A stretch of 64,000 nucleotides of DNA from Cercopithifilaria johnstoni (Eukaryota > Nematoda > Chromadorea > Rhabditida > Onchocercidae), in assembly GCA_916381525.1 (NCBI GenBank), contig CAKAEH010000211.1, positions 79,048-143,047 of the forward strand, read 5' to 3'. Under the pieces are notes generated by a model that saw only the letters and a program-made list of their open reading frames with translations, searched no databases and was not told the DNA's origin. Below, piece by piece: positions 37,301-54,200 of this stretch. The position numbers and the translations under genes were made by a program. The number at the start of each line of letters is the position of its first letter. The stretch's first letter is position 1.

Positions 37301-37925
37301 TTAAAAGTATTACTATGAATGATAAGCAATTATCATACCATATCATTTATTGAATTAAGGTATTCGATATAAGACTTAAATGTAAGGGTGATCTTATTTG
37401 AATTCATTCTCTATAAAAAAGAATAAATCTCACGATATTACAAAATCAATAGATCTTTGGATAAGAGGAATAATAGTTCCTCAATACTATTTGACTTGAA
37501 TGAAATAAATCAGCTTAGCCTATATTTACTTTTATCTTAATCTTATCAAATATTTGATTCAAAATTTAGGTCACAAATTGATTTTCTGACTATTTAATGC
37601 ATAAAGTTAGTAGCTATAATTATTCTATTCTAAAAAGCATTCCAAAAATTGAAACTATCATAAATATAATTTCTCCCATAACTGTTTCCAACAGAATTTT
37701 TACTGTACTGATAATAGTGATTTAATTTTGAATAAATATGATTTGATAAAATTATGACTCATCTCATTTATTGAAATCTTTATCACAATTGAAATTTTAG
37801 ATTTATTCATATTGCAATTACATTATAGCACTTTGATTTAGAATTGGTTGCAATCGTTGATAATTCATTTTTCAATTAGCTAATTATTAATTGGAAAGTT
37901 ATTGCACTAATATCATTGCAATGTG

Positions 37926-38065
37926 AATAAATCTTACTAATTTTTCAATAAATCTTATTAAACTTATTAACCTTTATTAACCTTTCAGAATAAATCTTAT
38001 TAAAAACTTGTTAACCTTTATTAACCTTTCAGAATAAATCTTATTAAACTTATTAACCTTTCAAC
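37926..38065. repeat. Local tandem repeat, AATAAATCTTA units
   Basis: Copies start at 37926, 37947, 37989 and 38033; later copies contain TTAACCTTTCAG. A simple duplication of AT-rich sequence. Confidence 0.75.
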
Positions 38066-41000
38066 TATTTATTTCAGACTTTTCGCGTTTTTGTTTTTAT
38101 GAATTTTTCATTTTAATTTTCATTTTATTCCCATCAAATTGAGCCCATAATTACAGCTTACATTATTTCGTTGAAATATTGCAATAACTTTAATCTGTGT
38201 GATTTTTAGGCGAAATATCCTTGAATGAGTCATTTCATCATGAAACTCTAATATACCATCAATGGTTAGTTTTTGACGAATATTTGATTTATTTATTTCT
38301 TTCACATTTTACGATTTATCATTTGCTCTAATTTTTAGTATCACTTTGTTGAGTTGTTTTAATTTTTAGTCTTTGAATAATTTCAGAATTGTTGTTTATT
38401 TTAATTTATTGGAATTGTAATTTGCTTAATTATCATTGTTGCAATTAATTTAGTAAAGCAAAACATACATGAAATGAATAATTTTATGAATGCAAATTTT
38501 GCAAAAGTAGTTGAGTAAGTTAAAATAATTAACAGATTGGTTAGCAATTGAATTAAGATGTCAAAGTTGCATTCAATCATTTTCCGTGCAGTATCTCCGT
38601 CCTGATACTTTTATAGTAACAGATGGGATAATTGTAATAATACTTTCTGATGCAGCAATATTTTTACTCGTTTAAACTGAAATGAAATCAATAAAATTCA
38701 TCTTTGCTTTACGGATTCCAGTCAGGCAAGCTTCGTAAAAACTGATTCCATAAATCCATCCAGTTTAATTGTAATCCATAAAAATGGAATAATGTAAAAT
38801 AGATTTATCCATTTCAATGGTTAAATGCTTTAAAATAATTTCAAAGAACCATTGCATCCCTTATTTATTATTTTATTGCTTATTGTTGAATTAGCTTCTT
38901 CAGCTTTTAAGGACTATTACTTAATGACAAATTCTTAATGATAAAATTGTTTACAAAAATAAGTTAAATAAATAATTTGATAAGCTTCAAGTGAAGTATA
39001 CAATAAATAAAATGATATTTTTAAATAGCAAAAATATTTGTTGCGATAAATTATTATTGTTACATTTTTAAGTGAGAAATATTTTCATTTATGAGATATA
39101 AATTATTTTTTGCTTTGTTTTAATTTTCTCATTAATGATAATAAATTCGCTTAGATTTTGCTTAATTTTAGCAAATTTACAAAGAATAGTGATTAGGGGA
39201 GATATTTATGATATAAATTTGTGGAGAAGAAATCGATGAAACTAAGTTTAATTTTTTCTACTAATTAATTTTATTAGTTACTTTTTTTAATTACAGCTAA
39301 ATAATACTTTTGATTTTTTGCTGAAAAATCGCAGAGCAAACTATGAAGCATAACTGATGAATTAAAACATAACTGAGAATTATTTAGTTGAACTTATTGT
39401 CTAGGCTTTTTTAACCTGCAAGATTTAAATTCAATTAGATATATTCAGGTAAAGTATTAAAGGTGAATTTAATTTAATTAAGAAGAAGCAAAAAGAGTAT
39501 GCGTAATAAATTGAATTCAATAATTTTAGAAAAAAAAAGGATAATTAGAAACTTTAAAATTTATTATTTCTTTGTTACTTTTCTCTATTCGAAAGTCATT
39601 TCAATCAAACATTCGAAAAAGCACAGTAATAAGATATTTGGGGTAAAATACCGGGAATAACAGAGGTGCGGGAAATTGGATTATAAGAAAAAAAAACTCA
39701 CACAAATCTCTCTTACTTTTTACATTGTTATTACTTTGTTTTTTCTTTTCTCTAAAATGAACTATGACCTTAATCATTTCTTTCTGTTTATTTGAACTCT
39801 TTTTTGAGAGACTTAAAATATCATAAACAAAAAGTGATACATTCATTTTGTTAATTAAATTTAATTATCCACTTTAATTATTTCATTAATTTAATTATTT
39901 TTTAACTATAACAATTAATGGAATCATTGCTACAGAAAGTAAAAAATAATTTTATTAATGTTTGAAATTTTTCAAGAAATTTTTTGAATTTGCTAAAATT
40001 CTTTGAAAGAATGACAACCACTAAAATCATACTTTAACACTGTTTTATTTTATTATATTTAAAACAAAAGAGATAATTATTTTTATCTTTTTAAAAGAGA
40101 TAATTATTCTTTCAAATAAATTGTTTAATAAAATTGAATAATTCTTCAAATTGTAAACAAATCAAATAAGACTGTAAAAGTTATGGTACCAATGAATAAA
40201 TATTATGTATTTTATAAATTCAGAAATTGTGAAATTTATCATTAGCCTTTAATTTTATTTTATTAAAAGTTGCAAATGTAATTTTAGGAAAAGATTTTTC
40301 ATCGAACCAAATAGGAAAATATTGCATCACAATGATAGAATAACCGTTACGGTAATTTATGTATAAAATCCAATAATTATAAAAGTTTGATGATATTTTT
40401 AAATTAAGCTTAATAAGCCTAAACTTACAAAAATACATATATATTCACATATTAAGGGAATTTATTTCTAATTACCGTATGCTTGAAAAATATTATGCAA
40501 ATAAGTAATTAATAACTGCATCCTAGCAAATAAAAGATAAGCTTTGTGAATTAAATGTTATCGTATGATGCGTAATAAGTTAAGTAAAGTATATCCATGG
40601 GACTATAAATTTTTACGCAAACTTTGTTATTATCTTTTATGAATCACAATTAACGTCATAAAAGGCAATTGATAATTAGTGGAATAGTTGCCTAACTGAT
40701 AAGCCAGGATTGAATAGAAAGAAAGTATTGCGATGTTTTGATGGAGGGATGAGTGACGGATTCCTGAAGCTATCCAGAAACAGATTTAAGAGGCAACATC
40801 AAAGGCGGAATAGATTATTTATTTCCAACAACTCATTGAATTATTGCTCCTGCAATTTAGCTCAAAACGAAAAGTGTGAGAGTAGAAACAAGAAGGAGTT
40901 TTTATCATCAAAGGCATTGCACTACGAAAGATTGATAGAGATAAAATACGATTGAAGTAGGAAAAAAAGAGTCCTGGATTAATGCCCAAATTGTCTTATC

Positions 41001-41127
41001 TGATTTTCAAAAAAGAATTCAATAGTTTTTTTTAAATCGAATTTTAGCAAAATGCAAAAGCTGCAACTTTTAATCTTTAAAATTATAAAATCAAAATTGA
41101 ATTTGAAATTTCATTTTAACCCATTAG

Positions 41128-41257
41128 TGAAATACCATTCTTTATTCACATACATTTATTTATCTGTCTAAATGAAATACCACTCTTTATTCACATACAT
41201 TTATTTATCTGTCACGAATGAAATACTATTCTTTATTTGCACACATTTACCTGTTCA
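41128..41257. repeat. Tandem repeat of ~45 bp, three copies
   Basis: Copies begin TGAAATAC at 41128, 41173 and 41219 and share CTTTATTCACATACATTTAT; the third is the most diverged. Confidence 0.85.
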
Positions 41258-43320
41258 ATCATTTTATCTACCGTTTGATAAATATGATAGATTTACAATG
41301 AGCGAATTAATTTATTCGCAAACTTTATAAAATTAGTTTCAAGAAATTTGTACAGTTTTAATGAAATAAATAAAAGTGCTCTAAAAGTATCTCAAAATAT
41401 TTAATGACAGTAGAAAGTTTAAGAATGAAATATTGTTTTGATATCAAAATACTTCGTAAAATAATATAATGAATACAAATTTTATTACAGTAGTATGTGA
41501 TCCATGATAATTATTGCAGTACAAGGATCTTAATTCTTGATTCGTGTGATAATTTAATTTTAACCCTAAATTCTTATAAGAGATGAATTCAGTCATATAT
41601 TCAAATGTTATGGAAATTTCTACTATTTAATTTGCAATTAAAACTTCTTTAGATAACCATTACGAAGCAGAAATTTAAAAGATGCAGATTTTGGTCAAAA
41701 ACACTCTGTCGCAAAATATTGGCTTGACCGTATTGTTAATATTTCAATTACAACAATAAAACAATGATATACAAAGCGGAATTTCACATATTCCACGGTA
41801 CGTATTTCATGTTATTTTCATTACACCTTCATAAGCATTAAAAGTTAGCTTTATAAAACTGATGAAAAATTGCTAATTTTTTGCAGTAATTTGAATTTCT
41901 CAGGTAGATATGACAAGTTAATGCTAATAAATGAATTTGTCAGGTGATGATGCCTCTTTGAAGTAGAAATATCTTCGAAATCTATTAGCATTAAAATATA
42001 AATGAGCTTTCGTGAAATGAAAACTTCTTTTATTTGGGATGAAAATTAATGACATCTAAATAAAATAAAACTGAAGTAAAAAATTCTATCGAAACGATTG
42101 CTATCATTCATTACTAAATTGATATAGCTATTAGCCACTTCACATTGGAATGAATGACCAAAGATTTGAAGAAGTTTACTGCTTGAGTGTATAAATTCCG
42201 CATTGTTGCAGTTTTCTTTTAGCTTTGTTTTTTCAAAAATTACAACATCTTGATTAAATACTTAATTTCATTTATTAATCTTTTTGGAATACTTGCAGAT
42301 TTTAACTACAACAATTTCAGTAAATAATAGAAAAAGAATGGATCTTGAGAATGTTGACTAAATGTTTTATGCAAAACTGATGAAAAATTAAATTTAATTA
42401 TTCACATTTTTAGAACTATTAGAATTAGTAGAATCTTATTATGTTGCTATTATGGGTAACTCAAACTTTAACTTTAATCTTAATTTTAACTTCACTTAAA
42501 ACTAGCAAATGTATTCTTTGTACTTCGAGATATTTCGATCATGAATAAATTCAAAGTAGTAATCGTAATATTGTAAAGCTCGCAACTAGAGATCATAATA
42601 TCCTGAGAGAGAAGATATGATTTCGTCTGTAAGTGATTAAAATCAGTTAAATGATCATCCCGCAGTGGATATCTTTACAAATAGACAAAATGTTGCAAAA
42701 AGAATGGCAAAGAGATAATAGTATTGGGAATGAAATTTGAAAGCATAATTAGGATTACATAAATGATAAAATTCAGCTGATATGATTTGGAAGAAATGAT
42801 AATATTACGATGACAATTAATTACAACTGATCAATTCAACCAAAAAAAAAACTTTATTCATGTCTCTATCAATAATTAATTGACAGCATATGTTATGTTA
42901 TTAATTTCAGAGTTGAAAACTTTTCAAAAACTTACTATGATTAGCTAAAAAAATAATTTCAGATTGCAATCAATTAATAATCATTTCAAATTTTAAGCTT
43001 TTGCTAATACATTTAATTCGCAAGAAATTCAAAATGATTCAGCTAATTGTTTTCAGCTAATTATCTAAATAAATCGAATGAATACATTCGATGATATGTT
43101 TCTTCTTTGAAGTTTGAAATTAAAATATGTTCAATGTCTTTTCTTCTCTCTTCTAATCATGATTTTTTCTCGATTACTTTAGAGAGATACTTTCGAGAGA
43201 TGATAGCGGTTACTTTTGAAAAGATACCTTTGAGAGACATGAATTGTCTCATTCAAATAAATTTGCATATTTAGATTTCGCATAGTTTTAAGGGTTACTT
43301 TTATTTATTGCTTCTTAATT

Positions 43321-45641
<2,321 letters not shown>

Positions 45642-48480
45642 AACTACAACGGTTGTAAATTAAACTGTGATAATTTTATAAATGATACACAACCGGAAGT
45701 TTATTTTGCGAATATTTTTGTAAATTGTTTTGATATAAAAAAACTAAGTGATAAAATTTAAAAGAAATTAATAGCAATGATTTCTTGTTATCTGTCATAA
45801 ATGAAATTTATGTATCTTTTAGTTTTTTCACAACAGATCATAGTTAAAATGAGTTCGGTTTTTTTTCCGCTTTAAACCGGTGATAATTATCTTTTTTTTT
45901 TCAATCGATATTATGTGAATTAATTATCACGCCCAATGTTTATTTATTTATTTTTTAAATTTTGAAAAAAAAGAGTTTCCCTTTACAAAATCAGAAAATG
46001 AAGCTTTTGTTTTGTTAGAATAGATGAATTAAATTGCTATGAAATAAGGCTGATAATTCTTTTTTAAAAAAGCATCAAAGAAGGTTGCTGGAAGCATTTA
46101 AGCGTGTTCTAACATCCATAAAATATTTATGACTGTTGATTTTTCGATGCAGAATTGAATATTTCCGGTTTTTTTTCCTGTAATTGATTATTCGAAGGCT
46201 ATTCCGAAATCTAAATAACGAAACAAACTGGACAGGAACAGATTTGATAGTTTGAATTAATAGATGATCATTTCCGGATGTAGTCAGTCATTCAGCCAAT
46301 TGCAGATGATGCATTTAAGCGACGGAAATCTTTTGATATGGAACTTTTGCTACAGTAATTATATTTTCACTAGCAAACCATATTAGCAAAAAAGTTTCTT
46401 CTCACTTTACTAATAAGGTATTGAAAATATTATTTCATCGTTCCTTTTTCAAATTCTATATTATTATTATGATTCATTCAATATCACAAATATCAACTTT
46501 GAAGGTTAAAGTTGAAAATCGATTCATCATCATTGTTGCATGCATTCTAAGTTAAAATCAACCTGTAGCATATTGACAAGGTAAATAAACTTTTGAAAAA
46601 AATTACTTATCCTTCTGCATTCCTTCGAATACATTTTCCTTTCATTTAGCCTATTCTTTTAGTTTAATTTCTTATCATTCTTTAAAATGCTTAATTTTTT
46701 TCGATAATTAATTTCATTATACCTTTTCTGAAATAATTTACAAAATTAATTCACTGAATAAGAGATATAAAATATACCCAATATTCTTATTATTGATGAG
46801 CTCATTCTTATCTTTTCATGATAAATAACATTTGATCTCTTATAATTCATTTCTCATCTCACCTGTCCAAACTCAATTTAACCAAAACATTTTTTCACTT
46901 TTATTTCATCCGATAATGATAAACTTTTTTTTGTCTGTTTTGTTTATTTATTATTATTAATTTTTAATTTTAACAAAATTACCATATCCACTTCTTTAAA
47001 TTTATAATTTCGCAGTTAATAGCCATAAATACCTCTCTCGTAGCATTATTTTATTGCTGATCTTTTGAATAGTTTTGAAATTACGATATACCAATAGAAA
47101 TGAAAATGTTTATGCTTATTTGTTTATTCTCATTAACCAATATTATATAGTAAATAAACAAATTACTAACTTTTTAGCCTATGAGATTTGTTATTGATAA
47201 AACATAAAGCTACTAATTTACATCTTTCCTCATTCAACTCTTATCACTTACTGTTCTAATGATTATTCCATTATCATTATCATAATCGAATTCTGCTTGA
47301 TATTTCATATATTTTGTAAATTTACATTTAATGTATATTAAATTTAATATAACTCAATTTACTAATAAACCGATTTATAGAAAAAAAAATGAAACGCAAG
47401 TTTCAAAATGAAAAAACAATTACCTTATTGTTTTGATGCATTGAAGATAATAAGAAGAGACGATATATGTGATATACATATATAATATGTGATAATAAAG
47501 TTATCTAAAAGTAAAATTTATTAATACAAATAGAAGTAAGAATGATAATTGGATATTTCTTAATCCAAAGGATGTGATATATTGAACGGAAAAATATAGT
47601 ATTGGTGTATGTGTCACGGTGATGATAGAATTCTCATTAGTGGAATAGGCAAAATGCACCAACCATCAGGAATGATAAATGGAAAATCCATATTCAATAT
47701 ATTATTCATTCTTTTTTTTCGAAATTTTTTTCCGGTAATATACGAGAGGAAATTATATGAAAATGAAAAATTTGAAATTAAATGGTAGGAAGGATTTGAT
47801 GAGTTCCAATATGGTACCTTCTTTATTCCAATATGGTACCTTCCTTATATCAATGTACCATTTAGAGTTATTTTCGATATTCTTTCTACAAATATTTTAG
47901 AATAATATGTTTTTATTAAATTTTATGATTGGCGTAATTTGAATAATTTTAATTTTAGACTATGCAAAAATAATATGAATTATATGGAAAAATAACATTT
48001 GAATAGAAATGATATCATTTTAGGGAATGAAATTATCAGAAAATATTAAATTTTTATGAATGAAAAACGGTTGCTGTAAGTTTTATTATTCGACTGATAT
48101 ACTAAATATCTTTTTAATGGATAAGTAATATTACTGATCAAAGAGATCTCTTCTACAGTAAATTATCTTTAACATTAGCTTTTTCTTATTATATAAAATA
48201 TTAAGTTATATTTTATTAATTTATTTCATCAGTAATTTTGTTGAAATTTTAATTTTATTAAAAATCCTATTAAACTATAATACTTAGTCCTAATATTCAC
48301 TGAAATTTCATAAACGAAAGATTTTTTTTCGTATGTATTAGTCTGAAAGTAATTATTTTCATCTTTAATTTCATTAAATTCAAATTTTCATCAAATACTT
48401 TTCATATTGTTATCGATGCATAATTTACAATGATGGGTCAGATTTTTTCAAATCAAAAATTTTCGAAAGTCATAGCCTAG
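45642..48480. other. AT-rich intergenic DNA
   Basis: A 22-base direct repeat (TTCCAATATGGTACCTTC) occurs at 47806-47843. I see no gene or other structure in this stretch. Confidence 0.5.
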
Positions 48481-50956
48481 TCTCCGTGGGATTTGAAAGT
48501 TACTAGACTATTTTGTATGTTGTAAAGCATTGTTGGTATTATTTATTACTGCAGTTAATTTATCATTATTGTTGCTGTTGTACTGTAGTCATCATCATTA
48601 CTGTTCATACAGACGTTCCGTTCCCATCGATGGATACGATAAGACAAATTAGAGGAGAAAATGTAATCCGAGTCATCCCGAACAATGGAAATATGATAGT
48701 ATTATATGTATCGATATATGTATGTATGATATTAGAAGGGTACGTAGGATTTCGATATTCCGATAGATAAAAAAAAGACAAATATGAAAATATTGGAATG
48801 ACTATCTTTCTATTTTTAAATAGATGGTATCGGTTTTAATCAAGCAGTTGTCTTAAATCGGAATGTTCATCGCTTGTATCGGTGGGCTTAGAAGGAAAGG
48901 ATGAAGAGGGGAATGCTCGGAAAAGTCGTAAATTATTGCATTTCAGATTAGGGGATTCCCTTTAAGATTATAGTATTTATTACGGGTTTAATGGATGGTT
49001 TCGCGCTGTGATAGCAGGCGTGATTGTCGCCGTTATTGTCATCATGGTGGGAATGTAAGAAAGGATAGAAGAGCTCAAAGAAGTAAGAAAGTCATCATTG
49101 ATTCATAGAGAATGAAGAGGACAGGTAATGATGCCAAAATTTGGCCATTTCCTGATTCAATGACCGGCAATATAAAATGGTATCATTGAGGGAAGTTGAA
49201 ATGTACTTTCTTTCTATTTCACCATCATTTTCCTCAGAAGTAGCTGTTGATCATTAATCTATCTAGTGAAGGAGGCGATTTCTTCACTGATTACTGATCA
49301 ACTGGGATATTGATAGCTGAGACTTTCAAGCAGACGAACTAAATTTCTTTTCTTCATAGTACTACTTTGATAAAAACAAGAGATTGAAAAGAAACTTTGA
49401 AATCTGACAAGAGTTCAAAGTTAAAATAATAGTGTATTTATTTGTTATACTGGTACGATAATGAAAATATCAATGTTAGGAGAGAGAGAGAGTGAATAAA
49501 TTGCAGTGATAAAAAGCAACCATGTGAGAGATTGAAGCAGAAATCAGGTTTGTTTGGGTATACTGGAAAGAATGGCAAGGTAAATGACAGGTAAGCAGGA
49601 GAGAAGAAGGAAAAGGAAGAGAAGGTAGAGTGAAATGATCGCACTTTGAAAAGTTGAATTTTTAAGACGAATCAAGCAGAAAACTTTCCCTGTAAAAGGG
49701 GGTGGCCGAGCCAAGTGAAGTTGAGCCGTCCATTCGTGAACTGCTTGGGAAATCAAGCACGTATCAGCTTATCGGAGATGGGAAGAAGGAAGGGTTCATC
49801 ATCCCAGTTCGGCGAGCTCAGCTCTGAAGAAAAATTTACGACATTGTTTTATGGGTTCAGGAGCCAGTTGGCGGCATACATCAAAGATGCTCGCATCCAT
49901 TGAGCTCCTTCCTCATTGGTTGCTGACGGGGTAGAGGCGGAGTTCCTTTGATCTTGCCGATCGAAGAATGAAGGAGTAGAGGAGGATTAAACTGAGTTGA
50001 AGATGCTCGGAGGTACAGAGTGATGAGAGGAGGAGTAACTGGAGAGGGAGAAAGGGAAAGGAGGAGGGGGCCTCGTACTACTCTGACCGATCATCACGAC
50101 GAGGAGGACGACAACGACAACGACGAAGGAGACAAGGAGGCGGAGGACGAATGTATTGGTAGGGCTGCCTGCAAGAGTTGCAGCCAGCCCTGTATGCTGC
50201 AGTCCGCCCTGCTCTACCATCCCGACAGAGGCAATAGCACGCCCCATCATCATCATCATCATCCTTATTATATTATCATTAGGTGCCTTACAAATGATAC
50301 CATTTACTTCACCTTATTGAAGTTTATCCCGTTATTTTGCTTTCAAATTACCCCATTATTGCACATCCTATGATTGCTATGATGATTTAGAACATTTTCG
50401 CAGGCAGTTGATAAGTGATAACTAAAAGATAGCATAGGGAAAAATAGATTTATTATAATAATTGATAAACGTGATAAAAAAAAAGAGAGCAAGAATTTAT
50501 CACTTGTTTCATAAACTTTTACGCTTTCTAGTTTTTCCTGTTGCCTTCATCAATATACCATCACACCCATAACATAACCTACTCATCCTTGTTCTTCCTT
50601 CCTCTCTTCTAACATGTAAATTCAACTAATACACAATTTTGAAGGAGCAAAATTAACCCTCATTTTAAGATAGTTTATGAGCAACTTTTAAAGTTTCTCT
50701 TTTTCTTCTCTTTAAATTTAAATGATAGTTAATGAAAGATAATTGATTACCGTTGTAAATGTTGACATTTTATGTTGCTTAATCCAATTCCCTTAATGTG
50801 ATATTGTTAACAGACAGAGACATTCATTACTGAAATAAAAATGCAATTACCCATTTTAATTCACCCATCATTTATTTACGAACTTCATTCTGATCTTAGC
50901 CGATCACATTGAGGGAAGTATATAATATCCATTCGAAATAGATAGCGATTTTACAG
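48481..50956 (+). promoter_or_regulatory. mab-5 upstream region, GC-richer, promoter candidate
   Basis: Base composition rises from about 48500, peaking at 49690-50240. ATTGGTT (inverted CCAAT, 49915-49921) is followed by GAGGCGGAG (49934-49942), the same pair of motifs seen upstream of egl-5. A TATA-like TATATAAT lies at 50919-50926 and an acceptor ATTTTACAG ends at 50956. Open frames inside (for example 49775-49903, and 50020-50373 with an acidic DEEDDNDND stretch; the minus strand is also open) have no recognised domain. This region most likely holds the mab-5 promoter and 5' leader. Confidence 0.4.
50950..50956 (+). promoter_or_regulatory. Probable 5' acceptor (trans- or cis-splice) of mab-5
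   Basis: TTTTACAG ends 28 bases before the mab-5 ATG. The short distance to the start codon suits spliced-leader addition, or joining to an upstream non-coding exon. Confidence 0.45.
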
Positions 50957-50984
50957 GCTAGATTATTACATTATACGGTAGTTC

Positions 50985-51208
50985 ATGTCGATGTATCCCA
51001 GTTGGCAAAGTCCCGATGATTCGCCTACCGTACAGCAGCCTTATTGGACTCAACATGTTAGTCAGGCGGCCAGTGCCGCAGCTACCCATCAAAAAGTTGC
51101 GGTTGCAGCGGCAGCTTACGATCCGTTGCTGTATCCTGCCCAAAATTATATGAATAATATGAAGAATATGCTTGGAGCTGCTGCGCAGTGGGTCGAATCA
51201 TCAAGCAC
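50985..51208 (+). CDS. mab-5: MAB-5 exon 1, N-terminus
   Basis: Starts MSMYPSWQSPDDS, closely matching the N-terminus of C. elegans MAB-5 as I remember it (MSMYPGW...), and contains the second conserved block AAYDP...YPAQNYMNNMKNMLG. MAB-5 is the Hox transcription factor for posterior body regions and for migration of posterior neuroblasts in C. elegans. The segment is alanine-rich with no folded domain. The ATG at 50985 is the first of two (MSM) and follows the ATTTTACAG acceptor. The exon ends AGC AC|GTAAGC in phase 2, giving 74 codons plus two bases. Confidence in identity is very high because the next two exons continue in frame. Confidence 0.95.
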
Positions 51209-54200
51209 GTAAGCCATCAAAATCTTACTCTAATTATTTTTGTTTAAATTGCTGAAATTTCGGTGAATCAAATAATCAATTGCTACTATCATTTTAAGAA
51301 AATTATCTGATTCAATATCAATTATTGCTGTCATTCTAAGGAAATAACTGCCTTGAATAATAAGTAAGTAAGTTGAATTCCATACGTGATAATTAGCAAT
51401 TATAAGAATTATTGGACTAAGTTATGAGATGGAATCTCAATAATATCAGGGATTGTTCCAGATAATTTATGTGATTCGAACATCCCCAATTTCTTCCGTT
51501 TTTTTCTTTTATTTAAATAAATATTTTTCTTTACTTCCTTATTTTATTTATTTAACTATATAAGTTCATAGTGATGAAATATTAATAAATATTACTTATT
51601 AGATAGTATTACTCCAGGTAACCTCTAACTTTATTTGTTTTACATTATTCGAAGGAATGATTTCCATTCTATGTTTACGGCATGGAAAATTATTGGATCT
51701 ATAAAAATGAATGAATTTCTGGAAATGATTTTCAGTTTCTTTCCTCGTCATATATTATTCATATTCCCCCTATGTCGATTATTAGAAATGGGTCATTTAA
51801 GGAGGTTTCCTTTCTAAATTACATCTATTCAAAAAAACAAAAATCTTTTGCTGCAAATAATAAGACATCACAAAAGTTGTTGAAAAAAAATAGAATTAAA
51901 AATAGAAATGTCGAAATTTGCCGCCATAAAAATCACAGAAACTTCTGCGTATTAAACTTCCGCTTTCTGACAATCTTATGGTTTCCATAGCATTTACTAT
52001 TGGTTATTTCAGGAAGCCTAACGCTTCCTTTAGCCTCATTCTCGTGTTTGGCTTATTGAATAAAATATATTGTCATTTTATCAGTAACTTTTTGAAAGTT
52101 TAAATTTTTGCTATCATAATTGAAATTTTGCCATAATTTTTTCGTTCTTTTCAACAAATTATTTTAGTATTTCCTACAGAGAACTTTTCATTTTGATTAA
52201 ATGAAATTTCTAATTTTAGAAGTTTAAAAATTGATTCAAATTTTGCGTTTTCTCCAGTTTTCACATTTATAAAGGGAAAAAAATCATGAAACATATTTCG
52301 ATAGATAGATTGTTGCACTGCCATGAACTGGTTTTTTTAACCCTAAAATTGAAGTAGTGAAAAATGATTGGTTTCAACTGTCACCTATCTTTTTTTGATG
52401 CTTCACCCGAATCAAATCACTATCAATCAGCATATTACTAATTATCAATGAGAAATTATCTGTTTGTTTTTTTAAAATTCCTTCTTTTCATATGCCTTTA
52501 TTATAGGATACATTAAAATAATGCTTAACATTCGTATAGCTAAACTAATTCAATGCTACAATAAAAACACAGCTTAATACTTACCTAGATAGATGAATTA
52601 CAACTTTATAACTGTGTATTTTTCTGTGCGAATGAAGTGGGATATTGTTGTAATTCTACATACAGTACTCTATAACATTATATTACTGTAATACTTGCTT
52701 GTAAGCTATTTAAAAACAACTTGTATGAGCATACTGTCACTAAATTTGTTGCCATTTCCTTTTGTTTTAATAAATCATTTTAAAATCTTAAATATAATAG
52801 CAAATTCTTTATAACAGTAATAAAACTTTTCAAATATTCTCGCATTTATACTTGTTAAAAAATACTTCAAAAAGCATTCACAGTTCTTTCTCAAACTACA
52901 ATAATTATAAATTATGTGATGATACATATGATTGCTATTATCAGTAAATTCCAAAAATCAATACTCATCATATGATACTTACCATACATAATATTTGCGT
53001 ACAAATAGACTGTTTTAACTTATAGAATAATACGAATATATTGTTAATAAATTTACTATCGTTTATTTATCTGCCAAACTTTTATTCAGTAAAAGTGATA
53101 TTAGCATATCGCAGTATCTAACTTGAAAATTAAGAGAGCGCTCGTTTCGATTTTATTGTTAATATTTAAATATATTTTGAAAATTGCTTACGGAACAGAA
53201 TAAAATAGAGAAATACTGCATTTGAACTCTTTCGAAAGAATATATATGAATAATATTAATTACTGAAAGCTGCTACTATGACTACTTTTTCCATTTAAAA
53301 CAAAAAGCGTTTGAAGAAGCTGCAGAAAATGCTTTTATGATATCAAACTATAAATAAAACAAAACGTATGTTTATATACAAAGATCACGAAACAGATCAA
53401 TAAACAAGTAATCGAAACTTTAGAAATATATTTTTTGAATCCGATGATGGATTGAGAAAATATGAGCAAGGTTATCCCAGTGGTTTGTGAGTAGGAAATT
53501 GAACCTTATAAACGTACATAATTTACTTTTTATTGCTCATTTACGACCTGCCGAACTGTTCACTATCTCTTCTATCGTTTTCCTCTTTTTCTTTCTTTTG
53601 CAGTTTTTCCTAATAAATTTTATGAGCACCCTATGTTAATTTTAAAGGTTAACATTTTTAAAACATTCGAATTTATCAATTTCATAGATCATTTCAATTA
53701 CTTGATTACTCTGTTACATCATTACAATCATTTTTATGATACTCATCTTTCTTCAACATTCTACAATATATACACTATTTTGTGGTATGTCATAAAAAGA
53801 TACTCTCCAATACTTTCTTATCACATTTGCTTATTTTCTTCATATACTTTCATATCTTCGAAATTATTACAAACAATAACACTTGAATATAAATTGTAGT
53901 ACAAAGAAGATAAACAGTAATGAAAGATTGGTTAATCGATGGTCATTTTCAGTAATCACTACAATTTTGTTTTGTAGAATGAAAAGTTAATTCGATCATT
54001 GTAGAATAAGTTATCATGAGGTCATCTTTGTTTAGTGACCATTACATACCATTCACCATCATCACTGATTATTCATCGTTAATAGACTATACATGTGCAG
54101 TATATCCGGCATTGTCCCATCTTTATATTGCATATATAATCTACATTTTATTGCTCAGTTTACCACTCGTTTACGATAATGGCCGAAAGTACTCTTTCCT

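Larger units (their letters stand above)
34396..43320. other. Very AT-rich intergenic DNA
   Basis: Nothing gene-like except an isolated 82-codon plus frame at 40710-40955 in a slightly GC-richer patch (no ATG at its left edge, no recognised domain). Two local tandem repeats are present: 37926-38065 (AATAAATCTTATTAAACTTATTAACC units of about 21-44 bases) and 41128-41257 (three units of about 45 bases beginning TGAAATACCA). Confidence 0.5.

Noticed and set aside
40710..40955. Plus-strand 82-codon basic frame
   Set aside because: Slightly GC-richer and intriguing, but the frame opens at TTG, has no splice sites and no recognisable family.
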